A stretch of DNA of 64,000 nucleotides. It comes from Rhopalosiphum padi (lineage: Eukaryota; Arthropoda; Insecta; Hemiptera; Aphididae). Under the pieces are notes generated by a model. It did no database searches. It was given only the letters and a program-made list of their open reading frames with translations, and was not told the origin of the DNA. The stretch spans positions 65,889,745 to 65,953,744 of the forward strand of contig NC_083599.1 in the NCBI RefSeq assembly GCF_020882245.1. The letters run 5' to 3'. Below, one piece after another: positions 12,063-24,249 of the stretch; the first letter of the stretch is position 1; each line of letters begins with the position of its first letter. The translations under genes were made by a program, and so were the position numbers.

Positions 12063-15000
12063 CAGTGGTGACTCGAAGGAGGTAAATTTGAATCACGTGA
12101 TTCACAGAAATGTTATGGGTGGGTGGGTGTCCTATGGTTGGAAAAGGTAACTTGAAGTATTTTTAAAGGTTTGTAGTTTGCAATTAAATTAGATGTTCAA
12201 TGTTCAATTGTATATTATTATTGTATGTGTACTCAGTGTAGTCGTACAGTAACAAAAACCCAGGAATTGAATATAAACAATATTATATTTATTAATTTAA
12301 AGAAATTATCGATGAAAGACGTTAGTTAAAATAGTAGGTTATTATTATATAAAATAGTTGTTACTAGGATGTTATCTAATATGGGTAATAATTTTATTGT
12401 TTATAATATTTATGTCATACGTATATTATACGGGTATTGGGGAACGTATGGTTATTTATAAATAGTCTGAATATTTTTATAAATAAAATGATATCTGCTT
12501 GGTATTTTGATAGTCCACTTCGTGTTCATTGGCGGATCAGAAAATATGAGTGAATGTGTTTGATTCTTATTTAGTTATTTGTTCAATGTCTACCGGTAGG
12601 CACTAGGCTAGGCAGCGTGATTTATGAATCGTAATCCGCAGAACTGTACTTGTTAATTCTTTTAAGACTTTAAGTTCATCATTTTACCCACGTTACCTAT
12701 ATTATACTTTTACATTTTAAAATAATATACGCTATGGATGAAACAAAATGTGCGTGTGGTAAGATTAAGACGTTAATGAACTTGACAAACAGGAACAGGC
12801 ATTTAAAGGCTTGTAAATTGAAAAACCTTAAAAAAACGCAAGATATCAAATCTTTTTTTTCACCACATTTAAGTAAGTACCTATTGGTAAGTATTACATG
12901 TTAAAAATTACAGAAATATTATGAAACCTAATTTACAGGGATTTGCAACATATATTATTTTTTATTGTCTTTATGATTTATTAGTAGGGTAGAGGACTTT
13001 TAGCATTTGAATATTTGTTTAACACAGTAGCACAGTCACAAAAATAGCAGAGTACGAAAAAATACCTCTCATGTTTTCACAAAGCTAGTTTTTATTTTGT
13101 ATATAAATGCATATTTTACTTTTTTTTATTATAAGGCATATTTTACACTTTAATAGTAATTAGTTTTATATTAAATTACTGTTGTTTTATTTAAGGAGGA
13201 TCTACATGCCCAGAGAATAATGAATCTGTTGATGCATCAAATGTAGAATGTATCTCAATAAATGATTCTACTCAGTGTGCTGGTAAGTAATATTTAAATT
13301 GTCAATTAATTTGTATTCCTTTATTTTATATTTTTTATGCTTTGTAGTTTTGTGCTAAATTACTATTGTTTTATTTAAGGAGGATCTACATATATAGAAG
13401 TCAACAAATATGCAAATGATCCAGCTTTGATTCCTCAATATGTGTCAAGTTCATTATTAAGTTATCTTGTTGACTTAGGACCTTGTCAGCCATTACCCAA
13501 TGAATTAATTGGTAATACATTTCCTGTTAAGACAGACTCTATGGGTAGAAGCCGTTCTTTCCACGAATCATATTATTATATTAAAGAAACTGTAAATCAA
13601 TTACCAACAAAAAGATTATGGCTTTCCTACTCTCCTTCTTCTGACCGAATATATTGTTATTCTTGTAAGTTATTTGGATTTACTAAAGCCAAAAAATCAG
13701 TCATGGCCAATGGATCAAATGATTGGACAAACCTCAATAGAAATATAAAGAATCATGATTGCAGCACTGAACATTTGGAATCTGAAATTAGTCGGGGATT
13801 GTACCAAAAAAATTATAGAATTGATTTGCATATAATGGAAAATGCAAATAGAAATGTTGCTGAGAATCGAGAAGTTCTTCGTGTCATCATTGAAATTATA
13901 ATATTTACTTCACGTCAGAATATAGCCCTTAGAGGACATGATGAAAAGTTAACTTCAAACAATAGAGGTAATTTTTTAGAATTACTGAGCTTCTTAATCA
14001 TCATAATGCTGTTTTAAAAATACACTTAGATAAATTAAAAAAAAAATAAATAAATAGACTTACTTTTTTATCACAATTAAGTCAAAATAAAATTCTTAAA
14101 ATTTTGGGAGAATTAGTAAGATGCTCAATTTTAACTAGAACTAAAAAAGCTGGATTGTTATCAGTCATTATTGATACAACCAATGATGTCGCAAATATTG
14201 AACAGTTTTCATTTATTATAAGATTTGTTAATATACATGGTGCTATTGAAGAAAGGCTTGTCGCATTAGAGGCTGCAGCTGATGGGACTGGAAAAGGATT
14301 GTATGAAAAGTTTTGTGAAATAACAGAGAAACATAACATTGATTGGAAGAAAAACTTATGTGCGCAGGCTTACGATGGTGCTGCTGCAATGCAAGTAACT
14401 TATTCAGGGTTACGTACATTTATTCAATGCGAAAACTCAAAGGCAATTTATGTATGGTGCTTTGCACACTTATTAAATCTAGTTGTGGTTGATAGCTGTG
14501 ACTCTTGTAGTGACACAAAAATTTTTTTTGGTCACTTGCAATCAGTGATTGAATTCATGAGGGCTAGAAAAAGAACTGCTGTGTTTATTGAATGTCAACA
14601 TGATTTATATCCAGATGAACGGATTTGTCGTATTAAAAGTTTTTCAAATACGAGATGGACATCTCATGATCGTGTAATTAATGTTGTATACAAACGATTT
14701 AAAGCATTATTAAAATCACTAAATATTATGGAATCATTCAATGATAGAGTAACGTCTTCAAATGCTAGTATATTTAAAAATATTTGTTCAACATTTAGTT
14801 TTGTTGTAACATTAATTTTTATGAAAAAAGTTTTTTTCGTTCACCACACCACTATCCAACTATTTACAGTCAAAATCACTGGACTTTATTGAGGCATTAA
14901 GACTTGTATATAACGCAAAAGAAAATTTACTATTAATGCGCTCTGACATCAAATATAAACAAATTATAAATGAAGCCAAACAATTTTTTGAAGAACATGA

Positions 15001-16151
15001 TCTGCCTGAAAAGGACTTTAAAACTATTAGATCGAAAAAACGGAAGAGGCAAATTGATGAAGATGAAAATACAAAAGAAGTAAATTTAAATTCACCATTT
15101 GAAAAATATAGAATAAACACATATTTTATGTCTTTGGATAAAATAACAACATCATTTATATCACGATTCAGTGGGGCTCAAAATATTTTAAAAGACTTAG
15201 CTTTACTGTCACCTGAGCGTCTTATTGAATTTGGAAAATATCCTGAGCAAGAGTTACCAAACAATTGCTTTAATTATGTTGCAGAATGGATAGATGGTAT
15301 ATCATTAGAAAATTTAAAAAATGAATACAAAGTGTTTAGTACTAGTGTAGTATCTTTGCATGATGGAAATAAATTTCCGGCCAATCTCACAACACATGCA
15401 TTATTGATGAAACAACATCAGAATTAAACCCAGAAACCTTACAAACCAGTGAATCGGAAATTGACCATGATGAAAGCGAATCAATATGTTTCAATAATAC
15501 TTTTACTGTATCCAGTATTTTACATGTTTTAACAAGTTTTGATTTAGTATCTGCATTCCCAAACTTATATCTGGCTTACAAGGCATTAGGAACAGTACCA
15601 GCATCTTCAGCATCAGCCGAACGAAGCTTTTCTAAGGTATATTAATTTTAAAATATTTATATTAATGTTTATTGCAAATTGTAATAACTGTAAACTATGA
15701 GTAAAGATTATTTATGATTGATGACACACTATTTGATTTACATCTAGGTAAAATTAGTAAAGACGAGACTACGCTCAACAATGGGTGAAGAACGACTTGA
15801 AAGTCTCATTCTTTTAAGTTGTGAAAAGGATATAGATATAAATATTGAAGAAGCTATAAACAGATTTGGTTGTTCTTCGGATTTACTAAAATCACACCTT
15901 ATGTTTAAATAAATAGTAATTTCATAATTTAGTTGAGTTATTTACTTTATTTTATTATTCCAAATGCCATTATTTAGATAAAAAAAAAAAAATTATATTA
16001 AAATTTAGTGATGTAAGTATGACCAAAAATGAATTGTCTTAAAATTTTCAAAAACTAGGTACAGTGCATATAAAATGTATTAATTGAATTTTTGTTATAG
16101 AAAAAATTTTCAAAATGCGAGTCAAGAAAAAAAAAGTTCAAGCCGCCACTG
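12063..16151 (+). mobile_element. hAT element inserted in the HARBI1-like exon 3
   Basis: The element begins CAGTGGTGACTCG and ends ...GCCGCCACTG, short imperfect hAT inverted repeats. An exact 8-bp target duplication GTCCAAGG flanks it (12055-12062 and 16152-16159). Removing the element and one duplication restores the coding frame of the Harbinger exon. It carries a ZMYM1/TTF-type transposase gene on the same strand. Confidence 0.92.
12734..15912 (+). pseudogene. ZMYM1-like (TTF-finger) hAT transposase
   Basis: Exon 1 (12734 to about 12872) encodes MDETKCACGKIKTLM... and ends at a GTAAGT donor. Two short exons begin with the same GAGGATCTACAT (13198 and 13381), then a long exon contains the TTF zinc-finger region RLWLSYSPSSDRIYCYSCKL (about 13610-13670). 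After a break near 14015-14060 the DDE core follows: VIIDTTNDVANIEQ, CAQAYDGAAAMQ, CFAHLLNLVVVD and NTRWTSH. The C-terminal dimerisation motif PASSASAERSFSK (about 15600) is split by an intron from LVKTRLRSTMGEERL (about 15755) and the stop at 15912. At least three frame breaks (about 14017, 14850, 15427) make this a pseudogene. Confidence 0.8.
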
Positions 16152-16535
16152 GTCCAAGGTATATGTGTAGCTGATGGCGGTTATTCACAGACACAGTTTA
16201 TATATACCCCACATTCTAATCCTATTACAAATGCACAAAAGAGATACAATTATGCTCACATTAGAACAAGGAATGTGGTTGAATGTGTCAATGGTTTATT
16301 AAAAAGTCGATTTCGTTGCCTCAGTCGTAAATTAGGAACTGCGACTACAACATCGAGTAATATCATAGTTGCATGTGTAATATTACACAATATTTGTATT
16401 AAATATAAAATAGACCTGGATTTTGATGAAGATGAATCACAGTTTCAACCAGAAACAGTCGATGCAGAAGTATTTGTTGATGGTGGAAATGGATTCAATA
16501 TAAGAAACTCTTTTATAAATAGACACTTTAACTAA

Positions 16536-16985
16536 ACTTATAGATTAGTAGATATTTTAATAAAATAAACATTAACATAAATTAATAAATAACATTTTTA
16601 TAAAAAAGTAACACTATACATTTTTAATTACAATATAATAATCAGTATTTTTATCACATAAAATTAATATAAGAAAATTAAAATAAGGTTTAACATTAAT
16701 AGTATAAGTTAGTAGGTTACCATACCTATACATATATTTGCATTTTTTTTATTGCATTTTATATTATATTATATTAATATTGTTATATTTTTTTCAAATA
16801 CATATCACATTTGTTATTTATTAATTTTCACTTGCATATTAAAAAAAAATAAGTTATTTAGGAACATTTAGTTATTTTAGTCTATAGGTATAAAAGGTAT
16901 TTTAAATATACTTAAAATTATTTATTTTTATTTATTTTAATATTTACATAATAATAAAAAAGTTAATAACATATTTACAATAGAC
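16536..16985. other. AT-rich intergenic part of the Harbinger element
   Basis: Between the 3' ends of the transposase and Myb-like genes; no coding or repeat signal recognised. Confidence 0.5.
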
Positions 16986-18370
16986 TTACTGATTAATTTT
17001 ATTTTTATATTTTTGCTTTGCTAATAAAAGCTTTAGGTTGGCCTCTTCTAAGTTAATAGCATGAATAATAGCATCTTGTTCTATTAATAATTCTTGTCTT
17101 TTGATCCTAACTTTTGACTCTTCACTAAGCGCTTCAAGTCTAGCTTTGTCAAAAGTAGGATCATTATTTAAAGAAGCGGTTCCTGAAAAGAAATATAAAT
17201 ATAAAATATGTTCATTTTTAGATAGCTTACACATTGTCTACTTGTTTTTTTAAACACTTTTTTGGGATTATTTGTAATGCGTTCATCTTCGTCGTTTATA
17301 TCTAAAAATAAAGAATTGAGTACTTACAGTAAGTTTTTTTAAGTGCATAGTGAATATTTAAATGAATTCAAACCTTCTTCATGTTCACGAGTTAAATTAA
17401 TATGCTCTTTAGCAGCTATTTCAACATTTTGATCATCTGTCAACACAGAATAATCATAATCTGAAAACAATCATTGGTATATCAGCATAAAATGACTATT
17501 TTACATAAAAACAAATTTAAACAAGAGTATTATTATTATAATAATAATAATAATGTTTATTGCAACAGTGAAAATTGTATACATTTTATAAATACTTAAT
17601 TTATATACATTGCGCTTCCCCCTATAAGCCTAGCTTGTGCTGGGGGAGCGGTCTTTATCTTAATATTACATAATGAAAATTATTTAAAAATATTACATTA
17701 GGTAGAATTGATTATAAAATAAACTGTAACTAAATATAATTAGAATAAAATAAAAATATAAAACAAAGATAATTATGATGTTTACAAGACGGTATGGATA
17801 AAACACTATAAATTTAAATTCAGATGTAAAACATGCCATTTGAATGACCTTAGACTAGAAAAATCGTTTACATTAATATTTAATTTTTGACATAGTTTTA
17901 GACCCTTGTATAAACACTTTTTTGACCAAATACTTTATTATAAATGGGTAGACTTATATTAATATTATTACTGTATCTTGTATCATGATCATGATCTAGG
18001 AAGGGAATTAAATGTTCATGTTTATAAAGTCCAATAAGAGTAGATAAATTAAAAATAAACTTAAAATTATTAACTTTTAATTCATTATATATAAATTTAG
18101 TATTGCATTCAGTATCTATTTGCATAGATAAATTTAATAAATATTTAATAATGCAATTTATAGTAGTTATTAATCTGGATAAATGATTATTAAATGTTCC
18201 TCCCCATATTGAGATACCATACGAATAAATTGACTGTACCAAGGATAAATAAATTATTCTTTTATATGAATTATTAAAAATATATCTTACATCTTTAAAT
18301 ATGAAAAAGAATTTATGTATAATATTGTTCACATAATTAATATGATTATTCCATTTTAGTCTGTAATCAA

Positions 18371-19355
18371 TAGAGCTAGGATTTTGGTGACTTTTGCATT
18401 TTTTTTCTTTAAGTGCTATACAATTCTAACCAAAAACTAAATTTTTTTCGTGATTTAACAATGAAGAATATGTAATTTTTATTTTGCATTTTTTTGCATT
18501 TTTTGCATTTTTTGTGTTAATTGCATTTTATTGCATTTAGAGGTCATTTTTACGTAATATTACAAATATTACGTTCATTTTGTGTATTTTAACTAATTTT
18601 TGTTTATTTTAAGCTTTTTTAATACGTGTTGTAAAGGTTATCCCAATTAGTACCTATAGGCAATTACCTACCTAAGAGTAAGTAAGATAAACATATCGAA
18701 CGAACCCAAAACTATATAGGTATACAATAGTAGCTTTAGTAGTCGTATTCGTACCTATATGGTTCTACACCGATCTGTAAACTATTGTATACTGAACAAA
18801 TAATATTACGACTAATATTAAAAATTAATATTAAACCTTCAAGGGTTCAAAGTTTTAAAAAAAAATATCTGCTATTCTGGACGGTGAAAATACAAGTAGA
18901 GATGGTATTCCGGAAGACCTAACTTTAAATGATATGGTTCATTTCAAATATGTCCCTGTTACTTCTGTGGACGTTGAACGAAGTTTTTCTTCATATAAAA
19001 ACATTTTATCTGACCGCCGTCGCAGCTTCCTGTTTGAAAATCTTAAGAATCATCTAATTGTGCAATGCAATAATATGTGTACAGGTAAAAAAATATGACA
19101 TATTTTTCATTAATTTATTTTAATATATGATTTTATTGATTTTTCAGAATAATTATACCAGGAAGCGGTTGAATTCACAAGTCAAATTTATACCTATTTT
19201 ATTCATAAATCATAATTATTAATTAATATTTTAAAAATAAATTTTTTCACTCATCTAAGTACATTTTTTGGTCATTTTTTAAGTTCATTTTTTAGAGTTT
19301 TTAGGTCATTTTTGCATTTTTGTGTATTTTTTAGGTCATTAAAATCCTAGCTCTA
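18371..19355 (+). mobile_element. Small non-autonomous hAT in the CR1
   Basis: TAGAGCTAGGATTTT at 18371-18385 and its reverse complement at 19341-19355 are flanked by GTAATCAA on both sides (18363-18370, 19356-19363), an 8-bp duplication. Subterminal GCATTTT and AGGTCATTTTT words repeat at both ends. At about 18895-19085 a plus-strand remnant of the hAT dimerisation domain is readable (VPVTSVDVERSFSSYKNIL), so this is an internally deleted copy of an autonomous element. Confidence 0.9.
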
Positions 19356-19480
19356 GTAATCAATAATTAAGCCAAGATATTTTAATTCTTTTACTTGTTC
19401 AAGTATAATGCATTTTGGTGTACATTTATTAATCAAAATTGAATTACATTCTAAAGAATGAACCTTTATTATATTTGTAT

Positions 19481-21045
19481 ATATAGTGTTATAATCTTAT
19501 GTTGTTCAAGATATAATATAATTATTATCTATCGCGTTATTCCGAGACCAAGTTCGACGACCTTTGTACAGATTAAGCTCGGCAAGTTCAACAGTCGTCC
19601 CCTCCTCTCTTGCCTGTTGTATTGTTCTTCCGCGACCGTCGTACGAGACGTCGCCTTTGTCGCGTGTGCGTCGTTTTTCATTGTGGGCCATTTTGTGCCA
19701 TTTTTGTGTCATTCGGCATCGTTGACGTAGTTTTATTAAAAAACATTTGCGGACCGTTTCTTTAATTATACCTTTTTTTTTATATCCTGTCGTGCGGGAT
19801 ATCGCCACTGTTGTGCGTGGTGCGTGGGCGCATTTATTCGTGTTTTGGCCGTGTGAGCCGTTGATGCTTGATACCGCGTATTAATGCTTATTTATTAATT
19901 GCAAGATCCCTGCATCGTCTAAGGTATTATTATTGTGTCGTTGTGCGGGACGTCATCTTTACTTTTCGTCTCGTCCCTTGCTCCATTACGAGTACGTGAA
20001 ATACGTAATAAAAATATCCCGCAAATTAGTGTGTCAATGACCTGGCGCCTGTCACCTAAAATAGAGTGATATCGGATCCAGTAATTAAGCGCAGCAAGTC
20101 TGGTGGTCACACTGCGAGGGAATCAGCCGTCGGCGGAGATTAGCAGCTACTTACTGGTATCGTTATTTTTGTGGTTATAACGGACGAGGTACGGGTAAGT
20201 TTCCTCCGTTATTACCAACAGTTGCTAATGTCGACGTATATTCGGATACGTCGAGACGCGAAGTTATTACCGCCCGTTCAAGGGTTAGGTAAAAGAGAAA
20301 AAATTAACAAAGTTGTTTATCTTTACTCGGGCGCGAAACGCCGAAAGAAATCACAGTTTTTATTGACAAACAAAATTATAAATATGGTTTAAAAACAAAA
20401 AGATGTCGTCGGCAGACGTAGTTCGGATGAACATGAAAGTCACGTGAAGGGGCGCGTATCGTACAAGAGTTCGCGAACGAGCAAGGAAATCGAAACGACT
20501 TGTTCATAGGAACGGCGCGAGCGAAGAGGCTCGTACGAAATCGCCTCACGGGCGACGTGCCGGCGATGAGAAGTAGTCGTGCGCGGAGGGGGGCACAGTC
20601 GCGACAGTTCGGGCGATGACAACATAACATAAAATAAATATACAAATACAAAATATAATATAGAGACAAACTAGGGTTGGCAAAACTGCTCTCGCGAAAG
20701 CGAGTGGTGATACCGGCCGTATCGCCACATTTTGTTTACATACTATCCGTGATAACAGTGATATCGATCATTATTATTATTTATTATTGATTGTCAGTTA
20801 TATTATTTTTCTATTTATTTTATTTGGGCGCCCGTATTTTTATTATTCATAATATTGTGTCTGTGTATTTTATATGACGAGTGTTACAATATATATTTAT
20901 AGCACGACGGTGCACATAAATTAATAGTTTATTCGTTATAATATTGGTCACCCACTCCATGTACGATAGCTTCCTATATAGTCTGGGTTTTTATTAGCTT
21001 ACCATCCTTGGCTAACCGCCTTAAGTAGGAGCCTGGTGGTACATG
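19481..21045. mobile_element. Unclassified 1.56-kb GC-richer insert with 5-bp duplication
   Basis: The CR1 reading frame breaks on both sides of this segment. TGTAT occurs at 19476-19480 and again at 21046-21050; removing the segment plus one copy joins ...KYIFFNT and NIIKVHSLE in frame. The insert is clearly richer in G+C (19540-20740) than its surroundings. It has no terminal inverted repeats, poly-A or long ORF I can recognise; the TGTTA-like start at 19487 does not pair with a convincing LTR end. A solo LTR is possible from the 5-bp duplication but unproven. Confidence 0.65.
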
Positions 21046-23362
21046 TGTATTGAAAAAAATATATTTAGACTTCGATAAATTTAATTTTAGTTTGTTTTTG
21101 CAAAACCAAGTATTAATATTATCTAGGGTTTTATTTGCTTCAGAATACAAGGTATCTATAGTTCGTTCCGATATTAAAATTGATGTATCATCAGCAAAAC
21201 TTAATATTTCTGTATTAAAATTTGTTTCTATACTTAATAGATCATTTATAAAAATTATGAATAATAAGGGGCCTAGTACTGTGCCTTGTGATATTTTCAA
21301 AGTGTCACTATAATGATCATTAAGTTTAACTTTTTGGGTTCTATTGCTTAGAAAGGATTTTAATAAGTTATTTGGCAGTCCACGAATACCTGCGTTTTCT
21401 AATTTTAATAGTAATAAATTATGATCAACACAATCAAACGCTTTATGTACATCAAGGAAAATACCCATAACTTTATAATTTTTATTAATATTTTTTCTTA
21501 TAAAATTATCAACATTGAAAAGAGCATCCGTAGTGGATAACCCTGGTCTAAAACCTAATTGTTGCTTAGAAAAAAATTTATTTTTATTTAAAAAAATCAA
21601 ACATTCTGCTTTTGTTGCATTTTTCAAAAATTTTAGAAAGAGTTATAGATAATGATATCGGCCGATAATTTCCACATAATAATTTATCACCCCCTTTGAA
21701 TAATGGAATTACAATACATTTTTTAAAATTATGAGGATATACATCAGTTTGTAGAGATTTATTATAAATAATTGATAAAGGTAAGGATATAGAATTAGAA
21801 ATGTTTTTAAGTATGTAATTTGATAATTCATTTTCGTAAAAAAATGTATTATTTTTTATTTTATTTATGTGATTTATAATTGCTTCATTACTGATTGGTT
21901 TAAAAAATGAACATTCATTAATGATTTGATTATCATTAACAAATAACGTATCATGGTTTACGTTTTCTATTTCTAAATTATTTCCAACATTTACATAAAA
22001 TTCATTTAACTCGTTACAGATTTCTTTTTTTGATTCGGTAATTAAACCGTCTTTCTTTATTATCTTATTTATATTACATACTTTAGTTTTATTTGATTTT
22101 CCAATTACCTCATTTATAATGTTCCATACTTGTTTATTATCTGACTGAGCGATTAATAATTTATTTTGATAATAAAGTTGTTTTGATTTCCTAATTAAAT
22201 CATACAATAAGTTTCTATACATATTATACAATTTTTTAAAACTTATATCAAAGGGTCTTGATTTTAATTTGGCAAATAATTTTTCCCTGTTTCGGATTGA
22301 AGTTATTATTCCGTTAGTAATCCAATCTTTTAGTTTTATAATTTTTTTAGGTTTGTAGCTATTTACAGAGAAGGTAGAGTGATAAATGAATTCTGTTATT
22401 TTGTTATTTAAAATTTCAACCATATTGTCTACATTTTCGTTATCTAAACAGGAATACCAATTTTCTGTGCTGATTAATAAGTTTAAGTGAGTAAAATTTA
22501 CCTTATTTTTATTTAAATTTTGACAAGTATTTATATCAGTATTAACTTTATCAGATAAAATCAATATTGTAGCATAATGATCAGTTATGTCACATTTTAA
22601 TATATATGAATTTATTTCATTAGTATCGACATTTTTAATAAATATGTGATCAATGCAAGATTTAGAGGATTCAGTGACTAGTAAAATTATTAATACATGT
22701 TATAAATCCATTTGCTGCCAAAATGTTTTGATACTCATTATTAATATTTGAATTACCCAATATATCAATATTAATATCACCGCAAATAATACTTGGACAT
22801 TTATTGTTATTATGAGATAAGAACGAGTTTAAACTTTTAATAAATATTTCTAGATTATCGTTCGGTGATCTATATATACAAGTTAATGATACAATTTTTT
22901 CATTTAATTTAATTTTAAGAAATATTGAGTTACAATTTAATAGTACTTGATTTTCCATTTGAAGTATACTTAGGAATTCTTTAATAAAAACTGTAACTCC
23001 GTCACTGTTATTTAGTGTTCCTAAAGAATTAAAAGATTTATAACCATTTAAAGTATATTCAAGGTCATTTAAAGCCATGTTTCACATAGAATAATAATAT
23101 CAAAAAGATTTTTAATTGAGCTAAGTAACATTGCAAGTTGATCAAAATGAGCGTTAATACTTATAATATTAATTTGAAAAATTGAAAATTCATTATTATT
23201 TAAGGGGATATCAGCTATGGAATCTACATAACTAGAGTTAATATTATTTACATTTAATATTGCATCTATATTTAATATATTTTTATTGATTTAAGAGTTT
23301 AAAAATTAATTTTATAAATATATTTATATTTATTTTCTACGTAGGAAATAAAAATATACTAA

Positions 23363-24249
23363 CTATAGTTTTTCAATGTCTTGAGGAGATTTAATTTTTA
23401 TTATTTTGGAGTCTTCATTTTTCCTCACAAGAATATCCGCATTCGATAGCCAAACAAATTTATATAATTTTTCTTTCGCAGCGGATCTTGTTTGTGCAAA
23501 AAGTGCTCTTTTAGATTTTGTAATACGCTCATTAATGAATATTTTTTCTTTCGGCCAACTATTAATTAATATATCTGCTGTCAGTTTCAATGATTTTCCA
23601 TTACGAATTAGATTTTTGCGCATATCAAGTGTTGCTAATTTTGCGGTAATAATATTATGCTTTGATGTAAAGGAGTTAATTCTATAGGCTTCAATTACTT
23701 TTAATTCTGTGTTAGTTTTATTCCCGATTTCTTCTATTATAGAAATACAATCTTCGTTAGTGGTTTTAGGTATACCCGTTACGTCCACTGATATTCCTAT
23801 CAGAATTTTATAGATTGTGTTGTTATATTTCATCGATTTTACTTTTCAGTACGGAAACTTCATCTGTTAGTCGTTTGTTTTCTGCTATTATTTTTTCATT
23901 TACTTGTTTAATAATTTTCAATTCTCACGATGTTATCAATTTTATTATTAAAAGTATCAAACTGTGAACTCATAAAGGATACTGACTTAATAAGTTCCTC
24001 GATTTTTTTTTCCATTGAGTTTCCTGTTATAGCTGTAATTTCATTTGTATGAAATTTTGGAGATTTGGGTGTATGTGCTTTACAATCAGTACACAAATAT
24101 CTCGATTTTGTATTATTAGTCATTTTTTTAAAACTTTGTTCGGTATAGCCTGTACAATAGAAATGTAATATATTTTTACACATAGAACATTCGAGTATAT
24201 CTTCTTTGTGTGAAGATGTCTCAAGACATTTAACGCACTTAAACACCAT
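23363..24249 (-). pseudogene. CR1 ORF1: PHD finger and FP-like domain
   Basis: The first frame (24249-23908) opens with CVKC...CSMCKNILHFYCTGY...CTDC, a PHD finger, followed by a short coiled-coil stretch. A frame slip near 23910 leads, after about 30 residues and a stop, to a second frame (23833-23363). That one contains VDVTGIPKTTNEDCISIIEE...INSWPKEKIFINERITKSKRALFAQTR, a region resembling the baculovirus FP-protein domain found in many insect LINE ORF1 proteins. ORF1 normally binds RNA in the ribonucleoprotein. Confidence 0.7.

Larger units (their letters stand above)
11208..16535 (+). pseudogene. HARBI1-like Harbinger transposase, split by a hAT insertion
   Basis: Exon 1 (11208-11498) ends at GCTACCAA|GTAATT. 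Exon 2 (11567-11961) carries QPTVSRIV and VHDSRIF and ends before GTAAAT. Exon 3 starts at 12051, is broken after GTCCAAGG by the hAT, and resumes at 16152, running through ADGGY, RTRNVVECVNGLLKSRFRCL and VILHNICIKYK to TAA at 16535. The exons match the DDE nuclease HARBI1 family. In exon 2 the usual MAIDCTHIPISSPGG (seen in the copy at 26070) reads MAMHHGRCTHI: a short ACCATGGC duplication has removed the first catalytic Asp. The gene is therefore inactive apart from the insertion. Confidence 0.85.
17898..23230 (-). pseudogene. CR1 ORF2: APE endonuclease and reverse transcriptase, broken
   Basis: The endonuclease is readable from about 23200 (INIISINAHFDQL, ILCETWL with the catalytic Glu) into 23078-22671 with CGDINID, and DHIFIK near 22640. 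The RT begins within 22564-21584 (NYRPISLSITLSKIFEK) and, after a frame change near 21625, continues with QLGFRPGLSTTDAL, FLDVHKAFDCVDH (motif A), QGTVLGPLLF and LSFADDTSIL (catalytic FADD). The frame is then interrupted by the 1.56-kb insert, resumes KVHSLECNSIL...KYLGLIID, is cut by the small hAT, and ends with the thumb-like region IYSYGISIWGG (18332-17898). Excising each insert with one target repeat restores the frame. Confidence 0.8.

Noticed and set aside
13192..13212. AAGGAGGATCTACATG considered as a ribosome-binding site and start
   Set aside because: The genes are spliced eukaryotic ones; the AGGAGG is the intron-exon boundary of the hAT gene.
17525..17560. TTATTATAATAATAATAATAATG considered as a free microsatellite
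   Set aside because: It sits exactly at the 3' end of the CR1 element on the minus strand, which normally ends in such a tail.
19506..20728. Several 60-100-codon ORFs in the GC-rich insert considered as genes
   Set aside because: They occur on both strands in overlapping frames, have Arg/Ser-rich compositions expected from GC-rich random sequence, and show no motifs.
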